Source: Halocafeteria seosinensis | Taxonomy: Eukaryota; Sar; Bigyra; Bicosoecida | Reading direction: 5' to 3' | Length of the DNA stretch: 39,539 bases | Assembly (NCBI GenBank): GCA_001687465.1 | Contig: LVLI01000654.1 | Span: 1-39,539 of the forward strand | In this document: positions 34,593 through 39,539 of the stretch, in pieces | Numbering within the stretch: the stretch's first letter is position 1 | How the letters are laid out: every line of letters begins with the position of its first letter | The notes under the pieces: model-generated | The model's database searches: none | What the model saw: only the letters and a program-made list of their open reading frames with translations | Told to the model about the DNA's origin: nothing | Position numbers and translations under genes: made by a program

Positions 34593-35180
34593 CGTGTTCA
34601 GGCCATACACATGAACTGTATTTTGTTTAAATGGGGATCCATCCACGCAAGATTAAGCAAGGTTACTAGCTAGCTAGCTACTCGTGTCTGTGGGTATGTA
34701 CAATCCAATTAACAATTTCTTCCCTTGGAACTGTGTGCTAATTCCCTTAAAACTTACCCCTTCATTTGAAGAATTCAGTGAAAACTTTGACTTGGATAAA
34801 CTGTTTAATGTTACACATACACACTTGCGTGTGCTGATTGTGTATATTCATTGTAGTATGGTGCCTTGCTTGAAGCATGTCGGCGCGTATACGGCATGCT
34901 ATCGAAAAGAATCCATTTACTTGTAGCCTACACAAGTCGTAGGACAAGAGCGTCAAAGGGTAAAGGAATTCTAACAAATCTTTCTAATGCTTCTACATCT
35001 TGGCAAAACTACCTACTATACAAAAGTCTTACAAGGCAATTTGTCTGGTATATGTACTGCTTGAAGATCTAACATCATCATATTCGCCTCTCCTAAATGG
35101 ATTGGAGTTGTTGATATACAGCAAGAAGTACAACATACCACCATAACTTAAAACTTTCTCGAGTACAGGCATAGAAAACC
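34593..35180. other. 588-bp divergent intergenic region, transporter / COG8
   Basis: No gene-like ORF is present. A (CTAG)n-type run, TAGCTAGCTAGCTA, lies at about 34667-34680, just upstream of the transporter start. The rest is AT-rich and holds both promoters. Confidence 0.55.
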
Positions 35181-36895
35181 ATGACATCATATGCAGATGC
35201 CACAGAGGAGGAGGAGGAGGAGGAGGATAATGAATTACAGAGTCTCAGTCTGGATGAACTGGAGCAATTACCCGGGCAGCTACAGGAGCAACAGAGTGAA
35301 ATCAATAGTAAAATAAGGGCTCTGGCTCTACAGCATTACCCCGTGCATATACACAGTTTTGAAGCATTGGAGCAGGTTACGCAGACGGCCAAAAAGGGGC
35401 GAGACACTTGTCAGAATGCCATTGAGAAAGCCAAACAAGCCACTCGATTGTGCCGTGGGGACATCCTGAATCGCCTACATAGCCGTGTTAAGCTTTTTAA
35501 GAGTGTTAAAGCCACCACAGAGCAGTATTCGAGGCTCTCAGACCTCCTCAAGATGCCGCAGTTCTTTGAACTATGTGTCCGGAATGGCATGCACGACGAC
35601 GCCATGGAACTCCTTAACTCGTTCTCGAGTATCATACACCGCCATTCGCATTCGATTGTCTTTCCAGCAACGCCAAGGGACGACTCCAAGAGTCCAAAGC
35701 ACAAGGGTGAGGAATCGGCCAGTTCTCCGCACAGTGGTGCTACCGAGCCACAGCAACAGCAATTATTAGGCTTACGTACACGATGTCTACCGGCACTGCT
35801 GGGACTTCTCTACAGTAGTATGTTAGATTCGGCGGACGCTCTCGAACGGATGACCATGAAGCAGTTTGAGACAGATGTAAGTCTTTTCTACTGTCGATAA
35901 CTAAGTTACAAGTTGTGTTTATTATAGTCATACTACATTCCCAGTTAACTATACCCCAAATCTTGGATTCGGCGCGCTTACTAAAGCGACTCTCACAGAC
36001 AAAAAGAGTGATGAGGCGTTGCCTATACGATCCAAACTCGAAAGAAAATATGCATAGCAAGGAGGATGGTACCAATGAAATCCAAGAGATAACGGATGCC
36101 TTCCTGCAGGCGCGGAGCCGGTGGGTGACAGCGAAAGTGAATCTGAACCTTCCATCCAGTCCATTTGAACAACTAAGTCAGATGATGGATGTACTGTCCA
36201 CTAAAATACCCGATGTCCAGCGTCAACTACGTGCGTTTCTTTCTATATTTGGACAAGAACAAAGCCTTGGTGAGCAGCGAAGTATTAGCGAATGGGCGGA
36301 ACGCGTTATGGCAGAATTCGTCGCTACAATGGATAACAACATTAAGTTAATCACGGATCCTGACGAACTGCTCACATTGATTGAGCAGAGCGGTTATGCC
36401 GCTGATAAGACAGCACAGTGTGGATTTCACCCTACGATTTCTCTTCTCGAAGGGCTCGTACTACACGCCCGAGATCTTTTCAGAAAAGAGTTAGATGCCG
36501 CCGTGGATCGCTTTGGGCAGCATCTTACGAACTGGTTCCAGCAACAAGGAACGCAAGAATCTCCAGAAGATACCGCACAACAGAAAAACCATATGAAAGC
36601 AATCAAAGAGGTGCCACCGATGGCCCTCCTTTGGGATGACATCGTGGAATCCTGGGAACAATACAAGAAATGCTTCCCTTCACCCTTGCTGTATCTTGTC
36701 TCCAATGCTATCGAAAATACCGCTAACGAGGCACTTTTTCGACTATATAACGTCGCCAATAGCTTTCACGCTACCTCAAGAAAGATCGATTTATCCTTCG
36801 ACGTCTTTGAAACGCATTTTATACCTCTCTTGAAGTCAAGCTTTGAGACGAACGCACTCGCAGATGCAATTGTTCGGAATGCTTCATGGATATGA
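35181..36895 (+). CDS. COG8: Conserved oligomeric Golgi complex subunit 8
   Basis: Two exons, 35181-35876 and 35945-36895, with a 68-nt intron (GTAAG...CCCAG) give 548 aa. An N-terminal poly-Glu run encoded by GAG repeats precedes the conserved Dor1/COG8 region: SLDELEQLPGQLQEQQSEI and ALALQHYPVHIHSF, coiled-coil segments to about 120, then the helical-bundle portion with ITDAFLQARSRWV, the COG8 motif around the position where fly and human proteins read LQARDxWL. COG8 sits in lobe B of the COG tether, needed for retrograde vesicle tethering at the Golgi. The C-terminus (IVRNASWI) is short. It lies tail-to-tail with LRRC56, 91 bp apart. Confidence 0.85.
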
Positions 36896-36986
36896 CTTAG
36901 TAGTATCCCTGCTTGCCTTCCATCTAGCAGTGCTGACTGCATATTCACCAATACACTCCATCAGACTCTACAGACGTTTTCTCAGA

Positions 36987-39201
36987 CTAGGCGTCGTGAA
37001 GAACCGGCGCCAAGAGTTCGAGGCGTTTTTCTTCTTTTTTTTTCATTTCCTCCGTTCCTAAAGGCGCGAACGCTTCTCGCAGTAAACGAGAGACATGTGA
37101 TTTGCTTAACCCTTTGAAAAATTGCCGAAATGCTTCCCTCGACTTGAGTTGAGGCACATCCTTGGGCTTTTGTTGAAGCATCTTTACTAGCGTGGAATCG
37201 TCTAATTCCCTTGCATGAGTGCACTTTGAATTTCCGGAGCAACTCTCGTGGGCGCAGTTCTCCCCAGCCGCTGAGGTAGTCGGGTCACCTGTCTTGCTTG
37301 TGCCACTTCGTGAGGTTTCTCTCGACGAAATTCTTCGCTTCTGCTTATTGTGAGTATCCTCTAGGCGTAGCTCGTCAAGCACTGCCAACACAGAGGTGCT
37401 GCTCGATTTGCTAGTCTCTTCACTGCTTTGTTTCCTGCGCCGCATAGCCATAACCGGGTTTCCGGCAAATACAGTGTTGGTTCCATGCGTAAGCCCGCTT
37501 GCATCGCGTGATTCACCTTGCTGCATTTCACTTCTGTGGTCCTCACGATAGCGTTCTCGAGCAGTGTTTGAGTCCGAAGGGATATTCCCAACGGAAATAT
37601 TCAAGTTACCTGTCGTGTGAGGACGCTGAGGAGACACATCCGGCAGGCTCTTTGATAGCGAGCTTGCTGTACCAGACTCCGCCGAACGCACGCGCGGGGA
37701 AACCTTTGGTGCGTAGATAGTATCATCCCTATCGTCGTCAAAAATTGAGGAAGTTACGGAGTCCTCGTGAGATATCGTCTGCAGCGATCCTCGTGATGAG
37801 ACCAAGCGCTCCTGCGTGACTACATCAGAACTGGCACTAAATTCATCTTCTCCGGCTAGTTCTTCTACTGACGGAGGACGCTTATCGTTAGCGCCATATT
37901 CCTCTCCATCAAGGGTCACCACATTCGGTAGAAAATGCCTGGCTAGCCGTCGATATGATACATTAGAAGCAACTGGATTCCCCTGCAAGGTAAGAGTTTT
38001 CAGTTGTGGGCATGAACAGAGGTTGGATAACTGATCTACCCCTCGGATAAGATTATTTCTCAAGTCGAGCACCTGCAGTTGGTCGTGCAACGCCAGCGGG
38101 GCAGCGTCGCTGACACGATTGTATGGAGCATGGAGTTCCTCTAACGCCTCTAAAGCACAAATTCCATCTAGGTCAGTCACTCCACAATTTGCAATGAAAA
38201 GAAAGCGGAGGTTTCTCAATTTCGTTCCCAGGTCCCGAATGCTGGACATAACACTGCCGTCCAGGGTGAGTGACCTCAAATTGGGAAGATATTCTCCTAA
38301 TGCCGAAGCAGACACGTCCGACGTATTGATACCAAGCTGAACCTTTTGCACCACTTCCAAATCTTGTACACCTGTTAGTTGAATCTGCATGGATCAAGAA
38401 CTTGGATATAGGGAAAAATGTTAGGTGGCAAAAGGGGGGGAAGCTTACCAAAATCGCAGGTGTTATTGCTTCGAAACCAACTGTTTCGCCATCTCCTGTT
38501 GATACGTACGCCCAAATCCGCGTTTTGGTGTTTTCTCTGGAAGTACCAGTCGTTGGAGCCCAGAAGGTGCTGAAGAGCATGTTGTGCTGCGTCTCGGGCG
38601 GTTCATACGTTAGGGTGGTAGTATTCTGTTTTCTGGCATTCGCGGGTGTCAACACACCCGTCCCAGTCTCGCGAGACGGCGGTACAGGTGAAAACTGCCC
38701 GACATCTTTATCTGTCTCCGTTGATCCCTCGCCGGTTGTGTTATCCTCCTGTCGCAAACGTCGATGTTGGTGCTGCAGGGCTTTGATGGTCCCATACCGA
38801 TGTCGATAAAATTGATTCTCCGGGTCATTTTCCTGGTTTTGTGATTTCATAATCTCCTCGTAACTCGCAGTTCGAGGTCTTGAAACGCTCTGGTCGGCAT
38901 GGGATCCCAATTGTTTATATCGCCCGTTAGAATCATGCTCACTCGACGGCACGGACGCGGCTGCACCTCCCGATGATGACGCCGAGGAAGGTCGTGCACT
39001 GGATGCTAGACGCTTAAAATATGCGCCTGAATCCAATATCACTGTATCATCCTCGCCATCGCTTGGTTCGACCTCAATCTCTTGTAAATTGATGTGAATA
39101 GGCTGTTTGGACTTTCCCCGCCGCCATCCCGTCTCGGTCGCACGACTGTCACTTCCGTTTTCACCACTATCCACCCGGTGTTCCATCTTCTCTCTCAACA
39201 T
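36987..39201 (-). CDS. LRRC56: LRRC56-like ciliary leucine-rich-repeat protein
   Basis: Two exons, 39201-38449 and 38384-36987, with a 64-nt intron give 716 aa. About 250 disordered residues, with low-complexity Ser/Ala tracts, precede the repeats. The LRR block (about 270-400) reads LPNLRSLTLDGSVMSSIRDL, then NLRFLFIANCGVTDLDGI, LEELHAPYNRVSDAAPL and LKTLTLQGNPVA, closely following animal LRRC56. A Ser/Arg-rich tail and a helical, Lys-rich C-terminus follow. LRRC56 (Chlamydomonas ODA8) is needed for outer-dynein-arm assembly or transport into cilia. Its presence implies the organism makes motile flagella. The tail beyond the LRRs is not recognised as any further domain. Confidence 0.88.
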
Positions 39202-39401
39202 ACGAACATATATGCATTCACATCACTCAATCTGTACAATCGTAGGATTCTGCGTGTGTAGTACACTGTGTACAATCGCGCGTTGTATAACCGCGAAATT
39301 TGACGTTGAAGTTTGGGTCCACGAAATGATTGACAGGTTCTCACGAATGCGCATTCCAGACCTACAGAGTCTGAGAGTGTGTAGTACAGACCTATGGAGG
39401 G
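39202..39401. promoter_or_regulatory. 200-bp divergent region, LRRC56 / partial ORF
   Basis: It lies between the LRRC56 ATG (minus) and an ATG-starting open frame on the plus strand. GTGTGTAGTACA occurs twice, near 39255 and 39378, a short direct repeat that could mark paired regulatory sites. No TATA box was recognised. Confidence 0.4.
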
Positions 39402-39539
39402 ATGGGCTCAAAGGCGCTCACCTTTTTGAAGGAGCTGTATGATAGGCCGTCTAATCTAAGGGTAACGGATCCGGTCTTGTTTGTCAGGGATCTTCGATTG
39501 CGCCTAAGCTGTTCGGTGCAGCGGAGCAACTGCAGAATG
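39402..39539 (+). CDS. Partial ORF running off the window end
   Basis: From the ATG at 39402 the frame stays open for 46 codons to the last base, beginning MGSKALTFLKELYDRPSNLR. The composition looks like a helical protein N-terminus. Family membership cannot be judged. Overlapping shorter frames in other phases exist. A head-to-head arrangement with LRRC56 matches the local pattern and is the main reason to believe it. Confidence 0.4.
   Translation, partial: MGSKALTFLKELYDRPSNLRVTDPVLFVRDLRLRLSCSVQRSNCRM

Noticed and set aside
34593-34646. Upstream start of the sugar transporter at 34646
   Set aside because: The codon is GTG; the first ATG at 34592 gives a normal family N-terminus.
5992-39201. 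ATM, RAD51C, MINDY, RING and RNA ligase as one DNA-repair gene cluster
   Set aside because: Unrelated genes are interspersed, strands alternate and no shared regulatory motif was found, so proximity alone is weak evidence.
1-39539. CRISPR arrays, rRNA or tRNA genes, prophage, telomeric repeats
   Set aside because: I looked for regular spacer-repeat arrays, tRNA T-arm signatures and terminal telomere repeats and saw none.

Overview
This window is nuclear DNA of a compact eukaryotic genome. Thirteen full-length genes can be modelled, plus the start of a fourteenth at the right edge. Eleven of them need introns to read through. I resolved 22 GT-AG introns (donors mostly GTAAG, GTACG or GTATG; acceptors mostly CAG) of 61-134 nt, and each one restores the frame. 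TAA, TAG and TGA all act as stops. The families present are ATM, RAD51C, CHMP5/VPS60, COG8, the ciliary protein LRRC56, an SLC45/GPH sugar carrier, MINDY-4 and a Deinococcus-type RNA ligase. They point to a flagellated protist or alga. A stramenopile is possible, but I cannot assign a lineage from sequence alone. All exon boundaries were read by eye.

Layout. 1-2570 (-): secreted glycine-rich modular protein, with an in-frame stop and a perfect internal repeat at the window edge. 4891-5957 (+): TPR co-chaperone-like protein. 5992-8916 (-): MINDY-4-type deubiquitinase carrying a SANT domain. 9679-11311 (-): RAD51C. 11379-12981 (+): two-TM RING E3 ligase. 12982-14669: gene-poor stretch with a diverged repeat family. 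14670-16039 (+): multi-pass membrane protein. 16118-27557 (-): ATM kinase, with one 9.9-kb exon. 28114-30043 (+): unknown charged protein. 30094-30956 (-): CHMP5. 31642-32682 (+): RNA ligase. 32778-34592 (-): sugar transporter. 35181-36895 (+): COG8. 36987-39201 (-): LRRC56. 39402 to the end (+): partial ORF.

Strands nearly alternate. All five tail-to-tail pairs are separated by only 34-95 bp, and RAD51C and the RING gene start head-to-head 67 bp apart. Several genes belong to genome maintenance or ubiquitin signalling (ATM, RAD51C, MINDY-4, RING E3, RNA ligase). Others serve membrane traffic (CHMP5, COG8) or the cilium (LRRC56). This is probably ordinary neighbourhood mixing rather than a functional cluster. 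The most notable items are the SANT-MINDY-4 architecture, the in-frame TAA inside a repeated module of the first gene, the DraRnl-type RNA ligase, and the inverted repeat family at 13.2-14.2 kb.
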